DNA of 32,840 bases. Origin: Paracoccaceae bacterium (GTDB lineage: Bacteria; Pseudomonadota; Alphaproteobacteria; Rhodobacterales; Rhodobacteraceae). The DNA lies in NCBI GenBank assembly GCA_002708925.1, contig PAPN01000029.1, forward strand, positions 1 to 32,840, given 5' to 3'. The position numbers and the translations under genes were made by a program. Shown piece after piece: positions 1-8,908 of this stretch; positions within the stretch are counted from its first letter, which is position 1; each line of letters begins with the position of its first letter. The notes beneath the pieces were generated by a model. That model did no database searches, had not been told where the DNA came from, and was given only the letters and a program-made list of their open reading frames with translations.

Positions 1-579
1 GCCGATGCCGGTTTCCAGCAGATCTTCGGGGGGGAAGGGCGTCTGGGTGCCCGGCGAGTTGCGCGCATAAAGCTCGACCACCCCGTGGCTTAGCGCCCAG
101 ATATGCGCCGAGAACATCGCCGCGGGGGGGCGTTTTTCAGGGGGGATATGCTGCGAAAGATCATCCGCGGCTTTTTCCAGAACCCCGCGTGCCCGATGCG
201 CGACAGCGGCCAGCTCGGGCGTGCGATTCACGGAAATGCCGGATTCAAACATCGCGATATAGTGACCGGGATATTTGCGCGCAAAGGCCAGATAGGCGCG
301 TCCCGTGGCCTCGAACGCAGCCAGCGCCGAGGGTTGCCCCTTGTCATAGGCATATTGCATGACGTCGGCGAAAATCTCATAGCCCTGGCGCGCGGCCTCG
401 GCGATCAGATCGTCGCGCCCTTCGAAATGCCGGTAAACGGCGGCCGGGGTCACGCCGGCCTGTTTGGCGGCCTCGGACAGGGTGAATCCGGTGGGGCCTT
501 TTTGTTCGATCAACAGCAGGGCCGCCTCGACCAGGGCCTGGCGCAGGTTGCCGTGATGATATCCGCGTTTCTTAGGCAT
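1..579 (-). CDS. TetR/AcrR-family transcriptional regulator (partial, C-terminus cut by window edge)
   Basis: 193 codons are visible, from the ATG at 579 to the window edge, with no stop. The N-terminus carries a typical TetR DNA-binding domain: helix-turn-helix around residues 33-52, including [20 protein letters not shown], followed by the usual R-D-D-L-I segment. The remainder is the variable all-helical ligand-binding region, so the inducer cannot be predicted. The start codon overlaps the last 8 bases of the upstream PPK2 gene, which implies translational coupling and co-transcription. It may therefore control this operon or act elsewhere. The family assignment is secure; the target is unknown. 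Confidence 0.9.
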   Translation of the reverse strand, partial: MPKKRGYHHGNLRQALVEAALLLIEQKGPTGFTLSEAAKQAGVTPAAVYRHFEGRDDLIAEAARQGYEIFADVMQYAYDKGQPSALAAFEATGRAYLAFARKYPGHYIAMFESGISVNRTPELAAVAHRARGVLEKAADDLSQHIPPEKRPPAAMFSAHIWALSHGVVELYARNSPGTQTPFPPEDLLETGIG

Positions 580-1441
580 CCCAGATATCCGGACCTGCAC
601 AAATCGAGCCATCCACCGGGCCGATGGCCTTGCTGTCTTTGCGGTCGTAATCGATCGCTTGCAGCACATGGCGGATCGCGGCCAGACGGGCGCGTTTTTT
701 GTCATCCGAGCGAATGATCGTCCAGGGCGCGGCCTGAGTGTGACTGCGCTCCAGCGTTTCGCGAATGGCGGCGCTGTAGGCATCCCATTTCTTCAGACCC
801 TCGACGTCGATCCAGCTGAGCTTCCACTGTTTCAAAGGATCGCTTTCGCGCGCCAGGAACCGTTTCAGCTGCTCGGCCCGCCCCACGTTCAGCCAGAATT
901 TGAACAGTATAATCCCTTCATCCACCAGCATTTTTTCGAAATCTGGCACCTGGGCAAAGAAATGCGCGCGCTGACTGTCCGAGCAGAACCCGAACACTTT
1001 TTCCACCACGCCGCGATTGTACCAGCTGCGGTCATAGAAGACGATCTCGCCGCCCGCTGGCAGGTGATCAATATAGCGCTGAAAATACCATTGCGTCTGT
1101 TCGGTATCCGAGGGTTTGGACAGCGCCACCACACGCGCGCCGCGGGGGTTCAGATTCTCGCGGAAGCGTTTGATCGTGCCGCCCTTGCCAGCGGCGTCGC
1201 GGCCCTCGAACACGATGGCAATGCGCTGGCCGGTGGCCTTGGCCCAGCTTTGCAGCTTGACCAGCTCAACCTGGAGCTTCTCCATGTCCTTTTCATAGGG
1301 TTTACGCGCCAGTTTTTCCGAATGCGGATAGCTGGGCGCCAGGATATCCCCCTTTTCGGCGCGTTTGATCGCGTTGCGCACCTCGGCTGGGGCGTCATTT
1401 TCATAGAAAGCGCTGATCGCACCGTCAAAGGGCAGCTCCAT
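572..1441 (-). CDS. ppk2: Polyphosphate kinase 2 family protein
   Basis: Cytoplasmic P-loop kinase that transfers phosphate between polyphosphate and nucleotides. Residue numbers here run from an upstream ATG at 1453. The Walker A-like motif GRDAAGKGG is at about 84-92, the DRSWYNR motif at about 141-147, and the lid segment contains [12 protein letters not shown]. The length, about 289 aa, fits the short single-domain PPK2 class. I prefer the ATG at 1441 because GGAGAGG lies just upstream of it; the ATG at 1453 has no ribosome binding site. Whether it favours GDP/ADP phosphorylation or AMP cannot be read from sequence alone; it resembles class I. The 3' end overlaps the TetR start by 8 bases. 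Confidence 0.93.
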   Translation of the reverse strand: MELPFDGAISAFYENDAPAEVRNAIKRAEKGDILAPSYPHSEKLARKPYEKDMEKLQVELVKLQSWAKATGQRIAIVFEGRDAAGKGGTIKRFRENLNPRGARVVALSKPSDTEQTQWYFQRYIDHLPAGGEIVFYDRSWYNRGVVEKVFGFCSDSQRAHFFAQVPDFEKMLVDEGIILFKFWLNVGRAEQLKRFLARESDPLKQWKLSWIDVEGLKKWDAYSAAIRETLERSHTQAAPWTIIRSDDKKRARLAAIRHVLQAIDYDRKDSKAIGPVDGSICAGPDIWDA

Positions 1442-1486
1442 GGGCCTCTCCATTTGTTTTCAATACAATATGGCGGTCTGCGCGGC

Positions 1487-2440
1487 TTAGTTCAATCCGG
1501 CACGCGCCGCCGCGCGGTCAATCGCGGCAATGACCTGAGGTTTCGCGTTATGCTGCGGAGTGTGGCCGATCCCCGGCAGGACGGTCAGCCGCGCCTTTGG
1601 AATCTGACGGGCCAGCGGTTCCGAGTGGATGGGCAGGCCGACAATCATGTCGGCACTGCCGTGCAGCAGTTCGGTCGGGGTTTGTATCTGCGGATAAAGA
1701 GGCACAAGCTGCGCGATTTCCCCGTTCAGATTGGCGCGTTGCAGGGCATTGGCGCGCAGACAGGCACGGCGCAGGGTCAGGCCGGCACCGATATGGGCGC
1801 TATAGCCTGCGGGGGGCAGCTGGGGCGTGAAAATCGATTCCAGCTCGGCGGTGACCACGGAATCGGGGACATAGGCCGTTAGGTAGGGGATCACCAAAGG
1901 GCCGATCCAGGGGTGCGACAGCGTGCGATAATAGCGCGACAGCGGCCCGTCCCAGGTTTGCGAGGCCCCCGCCACCAGCACCAGGCCTGAGATCCGATCC
2001 GCGCAATGCACCGCCCAGGCCAGCGCCACCGCGCCGCCATAGGACTGGCCCAGCACGATAGGGCGCGTCGCCCCCAGTTGCGCGGCCGCGGCAGACAGAA
2101 TCTCGGCCTGTTGACGGATCGTTGCGCCGGTCCGGTTGATCGGGTCCGAATAGCCCAGGCCGGGCCGGTCGAACAGGATCACTCGGTAGCGTTGCGCCAG
2201 CTCCTGGGCCAGCCCCTGGGTAAAATCCCGCACATTCCCCGAGGCCCCGTGGATCAGCACCAGATCCGGCCCGCTGCCCATTGTCACGGCGTGCAACCTG
2301 TGCCCCTCAACGGTCAGAAACTGGCCCTCGGGCGGGTGGCTGCGGATGGCGCGGGCCTCGTGACGGGCGGCGCGCCACAGGGTTGCCCCGTGTAGCGAGC
2401 CAAATAGAATTACAATTGATCCCAATATGATAAGGGTCAA
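1487..2440 (-). CDS. Alpha/beta hydrolase with N-terminal membrane anchor
   Basis: An alpha/beta-hydrolase fold enzyme of unknown substrate. Numbered from the farthest upstream ATG (2497), it has an oxyanion-hole segment LIHGASG (81-87), nucleophile elbow GQSYGG with Ser152, acid Asp283 in LHGSADMIV, and His312 in PGIGHTP, so the catalytic triad looks complete. One hydrophobic helix near the N-terminus (about 20-37) suggests a signal anchor. The ATG at 2497 would overlap metA by 47 bases and add a basic tail that is only antisense to metA. The TTG at 2440, with AGG six bases upstream and a 10-base gap after metA, is the more likely start. It is in a co-oriented run with metA and ppk2, but its function is not inferable. 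Confidence 0.85.
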   Translation of the reverse strand: MTLIILGSIVILFGSLHGATLWRAARHEARAIRSHPPEGQFLTVEGHRLHAVTMGSGPDLVLIHGASGNVRDFTQGLAQELAQRYRVILFDRPGLGYSDPINRTGATIRQQAEILSAAAAQLGATRPIVLGQSYGGAVALAWAVHCADRISGLVLVAGASQTWDGPLSRYYRTLSHPWIGPLVIPYLTAYVPDSVVTAELESIFTPQLPPAGYSAHIGAGLTLRRACLRANALQRANLNGEIAQLVPLYPQIQTPTELLHGSADMIVGLPIHSEPLARQIPKARLTVLPGIGHTPQHNAKPQVIAAIDRAAARAGLN

Positions 2441-2450
2441 AGTTAACCTA

Positions 2451-3404
2451 TTACTTTCGCCAATCCGTCGAGGCCGATCCGATCTGATCCATATCATAGG
2501 GCGTTGTCAGATAGATCTCGGAAATCCAGTTGCCATAGAGCAAATGCGCATGGCTGCGCCAGCGGTTCTGCGGCGGGTTTTCGGGATTGTCCTGCGGGTA
2601 ATAGTTGAAAGGCATCTGAATTTCGGCACCTTCAACCTGATTATTGGCCAGATCGCGCTGGTATTCCTGATTCAGCGTGTCGCTGTCGTATTCCAGATGG
2701 TTGAACACATAGATTGCCCGGTGCGCCGGGTCTTCGACCAGCGCGGGGCCCACCACATCCGAATGCAGCAAAATAGGCAGACCGGCGGCCTCGATCTCGT
2801 CGCGGCGCATTTCCGTCCAGCGGCTGACGGGCATGATCATGTCGTCAGAAAATCCACGTAAATAAGGGCTTTGCGGGGCAAAGTTCATGTGGCGGTAGCA
2901 GCCGAACAGCTTCTCGTTCAGCAGATGTTTCTGCACATTATGGAAATAGTGAATCATCGCCATGCCGCCCCAGCAGACGCCAAAGGTGGAATGCACATGG
3001 GTCTGCGTCCAGTCGAACACCTGGCGCAGTTCGTCCCAATAGGTCACCTCTTCGAAGGGCAGATGTTCAATCGGGGCGCCGGTGATGATCAGCCCGTCGA
3101 ATTTCTGACCGCTGGCTTTGACCTCGGCGAAGGTGCGATAGAAACTGGCCATGTGATCGGCGGCGGTGTTGCGGGCCTGGTGCTCGCTCATCCGGATCAG
3201 GCTGAATTCGATTTGCAGCGGCGTGGCGCCGATCAGGCGGGCGAACTGGTTCTCCGTCTGGATCTTTTTCGGCATCAGGTTCAGCAGGCCGATCCGCAGC
3301 GGGCGGATGTCCTGATGCTGGGCCATCTCTTCGGACATGACCATCACGCCCTCGTGCGTCAGCACGTCATAGGCCGGCAGATCATGAGGAAGTTTGATGG
3401 GCAT
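2451..3404 (-). CDS. metA: Homoserine O-acyltransferase MetA, predicted acetyl-CoA dependent
   Basis: Activates homoserine at its hydroxyl group, the first committed step of methionine synthesis. The protein is 317 aa, full length for MetA. The start at 3404 gives the family N-terminus [15 protein letters not shown] and has GGAGG eight bases upstream. Motifs seen: [13 protein letters not shown], catalytic Cys144 in FGVCWGG, and the His-x-Glu pair in NHLEYD. At the acyl-donor position (E. coli residue 111, Gly, succinyl-CoA) this protein has Glu113 in [11 protein letters not shown]. In the family this residue goes with acetyl-CoA use, so homoserine O-acetyltransferase activity is predicted despite the usual succinyltransferase label. 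It lies 49 bases after the P-loop gene. I found no SAM riboswitch in that short gap. Confidence 0.96.
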   Translation of the reverse strand: MPIKLPHDLPAYDVLTHEGVMVMSEEMAQHQDIRPLRIGLLNLMPKKIQTENQFARLIGATPLQIEFSLIRMSEHQARNTAADHMASFYRTFAEVKASGQKFDGLIITGAPIEHLPFEEVTYWDELRQVFDWTQTHVHSTFGVCWGGMAMIHYFHNVQKHLLNEKLFGCYRHMNFAPQSPYLRGFSDDMIMPVSRWTEMRRDEIEAAGLPILLHSDVVGPALVEDPAHRAIYVFNHLEYDSDTLNQEYQRDLANNQVEGAEIQMPFNYYPQDNPENPPQNRWRSHAHLLYGNWISEIYLTTPYDMDQIGSASTDWRK

Positions 3405-3453
3405 TGGATTGGCCTCCGAAAGGTAAGAATAGACAGGGAAGGTAGGACGCGGA

Positions 3454-4314
3454 TCAGCGGCGCTCAAGGGCCATGGCGATCAACTGGTCGAAATCCTGGG
3501 CGGATTTCACCTTTGCGATTTCCTCGGCCTTGACCGACACGCCCCAGTTCTGCGCCATCTGCGCATAGAGCGGCTGACGATGCGCCAGGGCCTGGGCATA
3601 GGTCCAGCGGATGAAATCATCGGGGTCTACCTGCGTTTCATCGCAGCCCTTCTGATCCAGGTATTCGGCCCAGGCCCGTTCGAGAAACGCGGGCTGATAG
3701 GACATCGGCTTGGGCGCGCGGTCAAAGCGGCGGATCAGTTCGGCAGTATGCGCCTCAGACCCCTCAATCCAGATCATAAGCGTATGTTCCGACAGGGTTT
3801 TCAGCACCAGATCATCCGGATCGGCAGGGTTCACCCATTCGCAGATCGACCCGCCGGTATCGCAGATGAAATGCGGATAGCCGTACAAAGCCCCGGCCCG
3901 TTCGATGAAATAGGGGGTATCCAGCAGGGCGGCGATTTCAGCGGTGCGGAACTGCGCCTGACGGCGGGTATATTCGGCATAGGGCAGCCCGCCTTTGGCC
4001 TCATCCCCCGGTTTGCCCAGATACGAGGACACCGGCGTCAGGTTCTCAAACGTGATATTAGAGCCGATATAAATCGAATCCGACATCAGCAACTCACGCA
4101 GAAAGGGGTTTTTCATCGCCTCGCGCTTAGCGTTGTCGGCGATATATTCGCCCATGTAGCGCGTCCCGATACGGTAATCGATTGAATAATGAAACCAGTC
4201 GCCCTGATCGCGCAGCATGTTCGAAAGATAGGTCTTACCCAGCCCGGACATCCCGAAGAACAGGATCTTTTTATGCGTGGCGTTCAGCCAGTCTTGGGCA
4301 GAGGTATAGAGCAT
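3454..4314 (-). CDS. P-loop NTPase/kinase-like protein of unknown function
   Basis: 286 aa with a clear Walker A motif GMSGLGKT at residues 21-28, after a short N-terminus and a hydrophobic beta-strand (KKILFF). A segment [12 protein letters not shown], about residues 148-159, may be the second nucleotide or substrate motif. It recalls small-molecule kinases more than AAA+ ATPases, but I cannot place it in a named family. There is no signal peptide or membrane helix. A plausible ribosome binding site (AAGGATCGGAA) precedes the ATG. It sits between an EamA transporter and metA on the same strand, with gaps of about 50 bases, so it is probably co-transcribed. Expected to be a cytosolic nucleotide-dependent enzyme; substrate unknown. 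Confidence 0.8.
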   Translation of the reverse strand: MLYTSAQDWLNATHKKILFFGMSGLGKTYLSNMLRDQGDWFHYSIDYRIGTRYMGEYIADNAKREAMKNPFLRELLMSDSIYIGSNITFENLTPVSSYLGKPGDEAKGGLPYAEYTRRQAQFRTAEIAALLDTPYFIERAGALYGYPHFICDTGGSICEWVNPADPDDLVLKTLSEHTLMIWIEGSEAHTAELIRRFDRAPKPMSYQPAFLERAWAEYLDQKGCDETQVDPDDFIRWTYAQALAHRQPLYAQMAQNWGVSVKAEEIAKVKSAQDFDQLIAMALERR

Positions 4315-4365
4315 GGGTTCCGATCCTTGACGCGCCAGCAGTCCTAGCGGGGCTGGCGGGGGCGG

Positions 4366-5274
4366 TCAAATCCTATTGCGCCGCAGCAGGCGGCCGTCGA
4401 TGGTGATCAGCCCCGCCGCCAGCAGCGCGAACCCTCCGTAGGCGCGCAGGGGCAGCGTTTCGTCCAGCACCAAAGCGCCCAGCAAAATCGCACAAGGGGC
4501 CACCATCAGCGTTACCAGCAGCAGATTGCCCGCCCCCGCCATGGACAGCACCCGGTAATACAGCAGATAGGCACTGGCCGTCGCAATCAGCGACAGATAG
4601 CCAAGCGCGGCCCAGGTCAGCGGGGCCTGGGGCAGGGGGGGCGCGCCCTCGGTGCTGAGGGCAAGGGGGATCATGATCAGCGCGGCGCAGGTCAGCATCC
4701 CGGTGGCGGCCATCGCGGGCGATTGCCCCGACAGGGTTTTGCGCCCCCAGGCCCCCGCCAGCGCATAGGACAGCGAAGAGCCCAGCAACGCCAGTTGCCC
4801 CAGCGAGGCCAGGTTCAGCTGGCTCAGCGCGGCGGGGCCGATGATCACCGCCGCTCCGGCAAAACCCAGGGCCACACCGGCGGCCTTGCGCGCGCTCAGC
4901 CGTTCATCGGCGAACAGAACCGAGGCCACAAGCACCCCCAGCACCGCCGTCAGCGCATTCAGAATCGCCGCAAGCCCGGACGAGATATGCTGCTGCCCCC
5001 AGGTGATCAGCGTAAAGGGCAGGGCGTTATTCATCAGCCCCATCACCAGAAAGCCCCCCCAGATCGCGGCTGTGCGCGGCACCCGAATACCGCGCCACAG
5101 CACATAGACCCACAGCAATGCGGCCGCCCCGGTGATGCGAAAGGCCACCAGCCACAAAGGGCTGACATCGCGCAGGATCAGCGCGGTGGTCATGAACGAG
5201 GCGCCCCAGATCAGCGCCAGCAGGCTTAGCTCGGCCCAGGCGCGGGGGGGAATGGTTTTTTGAATCTGGCTCAT
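4366..5274 (-). CDS. EamA/DMT-family transporter
   Basis: 302 aa and strongly hydrophobic throughout, with about ten predicted membrane helices in two repeats, the layout of drug/metabolite transporter (EamA) exporters. The first helix contains LSLLALIWGASFMTTALIL, a typical EamA opening, and the second repeat begins near residue 150. The C-terminus ends with short basic residues (RLLRRNRI). Substrate unknown: members export amino acids, purines or other metabolites. A second EamA gene lies 46 bases upstream on the same strand; the two differ in sequence, so they are an old paralogous pair rather than a recent duplication. Confidence 0.92.
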   Translation of the reverse strand: MSQIQKTIPPRAWAELSLLALIWGASFMTTALILRDVSPLWLVAFRITGAAALLWVYVLWRGIRVPRTAAIWGGFLVMGLMNNALPFTLITWGQQHISSGLAAILNALTAVLGVLVASVLFADERLSARKAAGVALGFAGAAVIIGPAALSQLNLASLGQLALLGSSLSYALAGAWGRKTLSGQSPAMAATGMLTCAALIMIPLALSTEGAPPLPQAPLTWAALGYLSLIATASAYLLYYRVLSMAGAGNLLLVTLMVAPCAILLGALVLDETLPLRAYGGFALLAAGLITIDGRLLRRNRI

Positions 5275-5320
5275 GATCCGAATTTAGATAGCGCAGCGCC
5301 AGGGCCAATCCGAAAGATGC

Positions 5321-6187
5321 TTAATCACGCGTTTCTGACCAGATATTCAGATAGTTGCCGCCAAAGATCACCAGAGCGCCCAGCAGCACGAACAGATCCA
5401 GCGGCTCGTTATAAAACAGCATCCCGATCACCGCGATCAGCGGCAGCCGGGTGAAATCTATCGGCACCACCACGGTGGCGGGCGCCAGGCTCAGCGCTGT
5501 GGTCAGGCAAAAATGCGCCAGCAGCCCAGCGGCACCGATCAGCACCAGCCAGGGCGCCGTTTGCGCCGAGGGCAGGGCAATATCGCCGTCAATCCCGGCG
5601 CAGATCAGCCCCATGGCAGCCTGCATTGTCGTCAGGAAAAACAGCACCGAAGCCACGTTTTCCGTCCGTGTCAGTTTCCGTGTGGTCAGGATCGCTCCGG
5701 CAAAGCCGACAGCCGCCAGGGCCGCGGCCAGTTGCCCGATATCCACCGATTCAGGCGAGGGGCGCGCGACAATCAGAATGCCGATGAACCCGATGACGGC
5801 CGAAAGCACGCGAATGGGCGTCAGCCGCTCGCCCAGCACCAACGGGGACAGCAGTACCACCCACAGAGGCGAGGTGAACTCCAACGCAAAGACCTGCGCC
5901 AGTGGGATCACGGTGATCGCAAAGAACCACAGGTTTTGCCCGGCGAAATGGCAGACGTTCCGCACAAGATGCAGGCGCAGTTTGCGCAGGCGGACCTCGG
6001 CCAGTTTGCCGCGAAGGAACAGAACCAACACCACGATGATCACGCCGACCAGGCTGCGGTAGGACATGATCTCGAACGTGTCCAACTGGTGACTGACCGC
6101 GCGGCCCGCAACAGCCATCGAGGTGAAAGAGGCAATCGCCCCCGTCATCCACAATGCAGCCTTCACAACATCCGTGCCCGCTGGCAT
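5321..6187 (-). CDS. EamA/DMT-family transporter
   Basis: 288 aa from the ATG at 6187, chosen because GGGGAG lies just upstream; longer versions extend into the guaA terminator. About ten membrane helices in two EamA repeats; the segment ALEFTSPLWVVLLSPLVLGE is the characteristic end of the first repeat. The second repeat contains APATVVVPIDFTRLP and ends with YLNIWSETRD. A metabolite exporter of the inner membrane is the likely role; the substrate cannot be read. It is the first gene downstream of the guaA terminator and leads the run that continues with a second EamA gene and the P-loop protein. Confidence 0.92.
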   Translation of the reverse strand: MPAGTDVVKAALWMTGAIASFTSMAVAGRAVSHQLDTFEIMSYRSLVGVIIVVLVLFLRGKLAEVRLRKLRLHLVRNVCHFAGQNLWFFAITVIPLAQVFALEFTSPLWVVLLSPLVLGERLTPIRVLSAVIGFIGILIVARPSPESVDIGQLAAALAAVGFAGAILTTRKLTRTENVASVLFFLTTMQAAMGLICAGIDGDIALPSAQTAPWLVLIGAAGLLAHFCLTTALSLAPATVVVPIDFTRLPLIAVIGMLFYNEPLDLFVLLGALVIFGGNYLNIWSETRD

Positions 6188-6218
6188 GGCTGTCTCCCCA
6201 TTTTCACCCAAACGCATA

Positions 6219-6238
6219 AGGGGGGCAAACGCCCCCCT
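6219..6238 (-). terminator. Probable transcription terminator of guaA
   Basis: An 8-bp GC-rich perfect stem (AGGGGGGC paired with GCCCCCCT, 4-base loop) lies 27 bases beyond the guaA stop. On the minus strand it is followed by TATGCG, so the U-tract is weak. It separates guaA from the EamA run. Confidence 0.6.
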
Positions 6239-6264
6239 CTGTCCAGCCCGTTCTGGGGCCCGAA

Positions 6265-7830
6265 TTATTCCAGCTCGATCGTGCCCGGTGGTTTCGAGGT
6301 GCAATCATAGAAGACACGGTTCACGCCCTTGACCTCGTTGATGATCCGGGTCGAGGTCTCGCCCAGGAATTCATGGGTGAACGGATAGTAATCGGCGGTC
6401 ATCCCATCGACCGAGGTCACCGCCCGCAGCGCCACCGCATAGTCATAGGTGCGCCCGTCGCCCATCACGCCCACGGTGCGCATCGGCAGGATCGCGGCGA
6501 AGGCCTGCCAGATGTCATCATAGAGGCCATGTTTGCGGATCTGGTCGATATAGACGGCATCGGCCTTGCGCAGGATCTCCAGTTTGTCGCGGGTGATCTC
6601 GCCGGGGCAACGGATCGCCAGGCCCGGACCGGGGAAGGGATGGCGGCCGATGAAGGACGCGGGCAGGCCCAGTTCATGCCCCAGCGCGCGGACCTCGTCC
6701 TTGAACAGCTCGCGCAGGGGTTCGACCAGTTTCAGCCCCATCTTTTCGGGCAGACCGCCCACATTGTGGTGCGATTTGATGGTGACCGAAGGCCCGCCGC
6801 TGAAACTGACGCTTTCGATCACGTCCGGATACAGGGTGCCTTGGGCCAGGAACTCGGCCCCTTCGATCTGATCGGCGTATTTCTGGAATACGTCGATAAA
6901 CAGTTTGCCGATTGTCTTACGCTTTGTTTCCGGATCGGAAACACCCTCCAGCGCGCCCAGGAACAGATCGCTTTCGTCGGCGTGGATCAGGTTCAGGTTA
7001 TAATTGTCGCGGAACATGGATACGACCTGCTCGGCCTCGTTCAGGCGCAGCAATCCGTGATCCACGAAAACGCAGGTCAGCTGATCGCCGATGGCCTCGT
7101 GCAGCAGGATGCCGGTCACGGACGAATCCACACCGCCGGACAGCGCACAGATGACCTTTTTGTCGCCGACCTGTTCGCGAATCTTGGCGATCATTTCCTC
7201 GCGATAGGCGCCCATGGTCCAGTCGCCTGCGAACCCCGCCAGCCTGACGAAGTTTTCATAAAGCGTGGCGCCGTTGGGCGTGTGGTGTACCTCGGGGTGG
7301 AACTGCACGGCAAAGAAATTGCGCGCCAGATCCGCAGTGATCGCGAAGGGCGCACCGGGCGAGGTGCCATAGACCTGGAAACCGGGGGCGATTTCAGCCA
7401 CGTGATCGCCGTGGGACATCCAGACCTGCTCTTGCCCGTCCAGGAACCAGCCGGTCAGGAAATCGGGGTGCGCATCGGCGGGCGTCACATAGGCGCGGCC
7501 AAATTCGGCGGTGGCGTGCTCGCCTGCCTCGACCCGGCCGCCCAGATCATGCATCATCACCTGCTGACCATAGCAAATACCCAGGATTGGCACGCCCAGC
7601 GTATAGGCCGATTTCGGCGGGCGGGGGCTGCCCTCGCGCATCACCGAATCCGGCCCGCCCGAGAAAATAATGGCCTTGGGCGCGAATTCGGCCAGAAACG
7701 CGTCGGTGACGTTCTGGTAGGGGTGGATTTCACAATAGACGCTTAGCTCGCGCAGGCGCCGCGCAATCAGCTGCGTGACCTGGCTGCCAAAGTCGATGAT
7801 GAGAAGGCGGTCGTGCGAGATGTTTTCCAT
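6265..7830 (-). CDS. guaA: GMP synthase (glutamine-hydrolysing)
   Basis: Converts XMP to GMP with ATP and glutamine in purine biosynthesis. The 521-aa protein has the full architecture: an N-terminal class I glutamine amidotransferase domain with nucleophile Cys86 in GICYGQQ, an ATP-pyrophosphatase domain with the P-loop [10 protein letters not shown], and a C-terminal dimerisation domain ending KPPGTIELE. The start at 7830 ([17 protein letters not shown]) matches the family; the open frame extends upstream into non-coding sequence with a different composition. It is flanked by terminators on both sides, so it is probably monocistronic. Confidence 0.98.
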   Translation of the reverse strand: MENISHDRLLIIDFGSQVTQLIARRLRELSVYCEIHPYQNVTDAFLAEFAPKAIIFSGGPDSVMREGSPRPPKSAYTLGVPILGICYGQQVMMHDLGGRVEAGEHATAEFGRAYVTPADAHPDFLTGWFLDGQEQVWMSHGDHVAEIAPGFQVYGTSPGAPFAITADLARNFFAVQFHPEVHHTPNGATLYENFVRLAGFAGDWTMGAYREEMIAKIREQVGDKKVICALSGGVDSSVTGILLHEAIGDQLTCVFVDHGLLRLNEAEQVVSMFRDNYNLNLIHADESDLFLGALEGVSDPETKRKTIGKLFIDVFQKYADQIEGAEFLAQGTLYPDVIESVSFSGGPSVTIKSHHNVGGLPEKMGLKLVEPLRELFKDEVRALGHELGLPASFIGRHPFPGPGLAIRCPGEITRDKLEILRKADAVYIDQIRKHGLYDDIWQAFAAILPMRTVGVMGDGRTYDYAVALRAVTSVDGMTADYYPFTHEFLGETSTRIINEVKGVNRVFYDCTSKPPGTIELE

Positions 7831-7914
7831 GCCCGTGCAATAGGCCGTTGCATCGCGCCGCGCAAGCCGGGAAGGGAGCGGAATTGTCCGTTTTTCCGGC
7901 TGGGCAATAAATGC

Positions 7915-7951
7915 GGGCCGCCAGGCATCACGCAGGATCGCGCGGCGGCCC
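7915..7951 (-). terminator. Probable terminator of the outer-membrane protein gene
   Basis: Inverted repeat GGGCCGCC (7915-7922) and GGCGGCCC (7944-7951) with a 21-base loop, 19 bases after the stop of the beta-barrel gene. On the minus strand it is followed by GCATTTATT. Moderate support because the loop is long. Confidence 0.5.
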
Positions 7952-7969
7952 GTCAAGGCTACCTTCTCG

Positions 7970-8653
7970 TTAGAACGAGAAGGTGAACCCGAATTCAACC
8001 GAGGTGAAGGCGGATTCGATGTCTTCGTACAGAATGTCTGTCTGGAAATCCTCGCCATCGAAATCATGACGCAGGATGGCCGCGCGCAGACGCGAGCGCT
8101 CGCCGATCATTTTTTCCATGCCGATCCCGTAGACCACACCGTTGATGGTGTTGTCCTCTCCGATCGGGCCACCGCCGCTGTCAACGAATCCGGTGGCCTC
8201 GGCGCGGGTGACGCCCAGGGTGCCGTAGACCAGCGTCTTGGGGGCCACCAGATAGCCGATACGGCCACGCAACGAGGCGACTTTCTCGACCTCGAAGGCG
8301 CATTGGAAGGCCGGGTTGTTACAGTCTTCAGAGCCGGTGATATCTGCCGAGGCATAGCTGAATTCGCCGCCATAGACATACTGACCGTTCTGGACGTCAT
8401 AGCCCAGTACCAGGCCAAAGCTGTTGCCGCTCAGATCGCCCGAGCCGTCGCCGGGAAAGATATCCGCGCCGCCGAATTCGCCGCCGAAATCGCCCGAATT
8501 GAACGAGGCAATCAGGCCGACATAGGCGCCGCTCCAGTCAACCGGGGCCGCAACCGGCGGTTCCGGTGCCGGCTCTTCCAGTGCGCCGGCGCTGGCCATG
8601 CCCGCCATGCCAAGGGCGGCAATCAAAGCAGTCGTACTAAACAAGTGTTTCAT
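7970..8653 (-). CDS. Outer-membrane beta-barrel protein (porin/OmpA-barrel-like)
   Basis: 227 aa from the ATG at 8653, preceded by GGGGAATTCCT. The first 22 residues form a Sec signal peptide ([20 protein letters not shown], then S-A) with cleavage expected after Ala22. Next comes a Pro/Glu-rich linker ([18 protein letters not shown]), then alternating strands typical of an eight-stranded barrel, beginning [15 protein letters not shown] and ending EFGFTFSF, a C-terminal aromatic outer-membrane assembly signal. Two cysteines (NNPAFQC region) could form an external disulfide. Likely a small surface barrel; its role, structural or adhesive, is not predictable. A CtrA-type box lies 48-63 bases upstream. 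Confidence 0.85.
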   Translation of the reverse strand: MKHLFSTTALIAALGMAGMASAGALEEPAPEPPVAAPVDWSGAYVGLIASFNSGDFGGEFGGADIFPGDGSGDLSGNSFGLVLGYDVQNGQYVYGGEFSYASADITGSEDCNNPAFQCAFEVEKVASLRGRIGYLVAPKTLVYGTLGVTRAEATGFVDSGGGPIGEDNTINGVVYGIGMEKMIGERSRLRAAILRHDFDGEDFQTDILYEDIESAFTSVEFGFTFSF

Positions 8654-8700
8654 AGGAATTCCCCAATCTCTTACCAATTAATTTGCTTCTGTCGCGCATC

Positions 8701-8716
8701 TTAACTTAGCGTTAAC
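8701..8716. promoter_or_regulatory. Candidate CtrA binding site (TTAA-N7-TTAAC)
   Basis: TTAACTTAGCGTTAAC is an exact TTAA-N7-TTAA match, the consensus of the alphaproteobacterial cell-cycle regulator CtrA. It lies 48-63 bases upstream of the outer-membrane protein start and about 200 bases from the methyltransferase start. Binding is inferred, not shown. Confidence 0.5.
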
Positions 8717-8908
8717 TAAAGATTGTGCATAGCTGCGCTCGCATTCTTTGCGTCGAATGTGACATCTGCCCCACAGTAAACGAAGGGTTCCGGGCCTGAG
8801 AGGGCGGGCTTGTGTCGTTTTTGACGTTTTTGCGCCGCTTGCGTCGAAAGAAACCTGCCGCGTCTGGGATAAAACCTGCGGGAACAGGACTAGTCGGAGT
8901 GTCTGAAA

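Noticed and set aside
659..1882. 407-codon plus-strand frame opposite ppk2 and the hydrolase gene
   Set aside because: Crosses two real genes on the other strand, has no ribosome binding site and no domain.
3405..3453. Possible SAM-II riboswitch before metA
   Set aside because: The gap is only 49 bases and I could not find the SAM-II core or pseudoknot pattern.
4333..4358. Terminator between the P-loop gene and the downstream end of the EamA gene
   Set aside because: A 7-bp inverted repeat (CGCCAGC/GCTGGCG) with a 12-base loop exists but is not followed by a T-run on either strand, so I did not call it.
4366..6187. Recent tandem duplication of EamA transporters
   Set aside because: The two proteins share topology but little sequence, so this is not a recent duplication.
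6373..7746. 457-codon plus-strand frame opposite guaA
   Set aside because: Complement of the well-conserved guaA; His/Gln-rich composition typical of antisense frames here.
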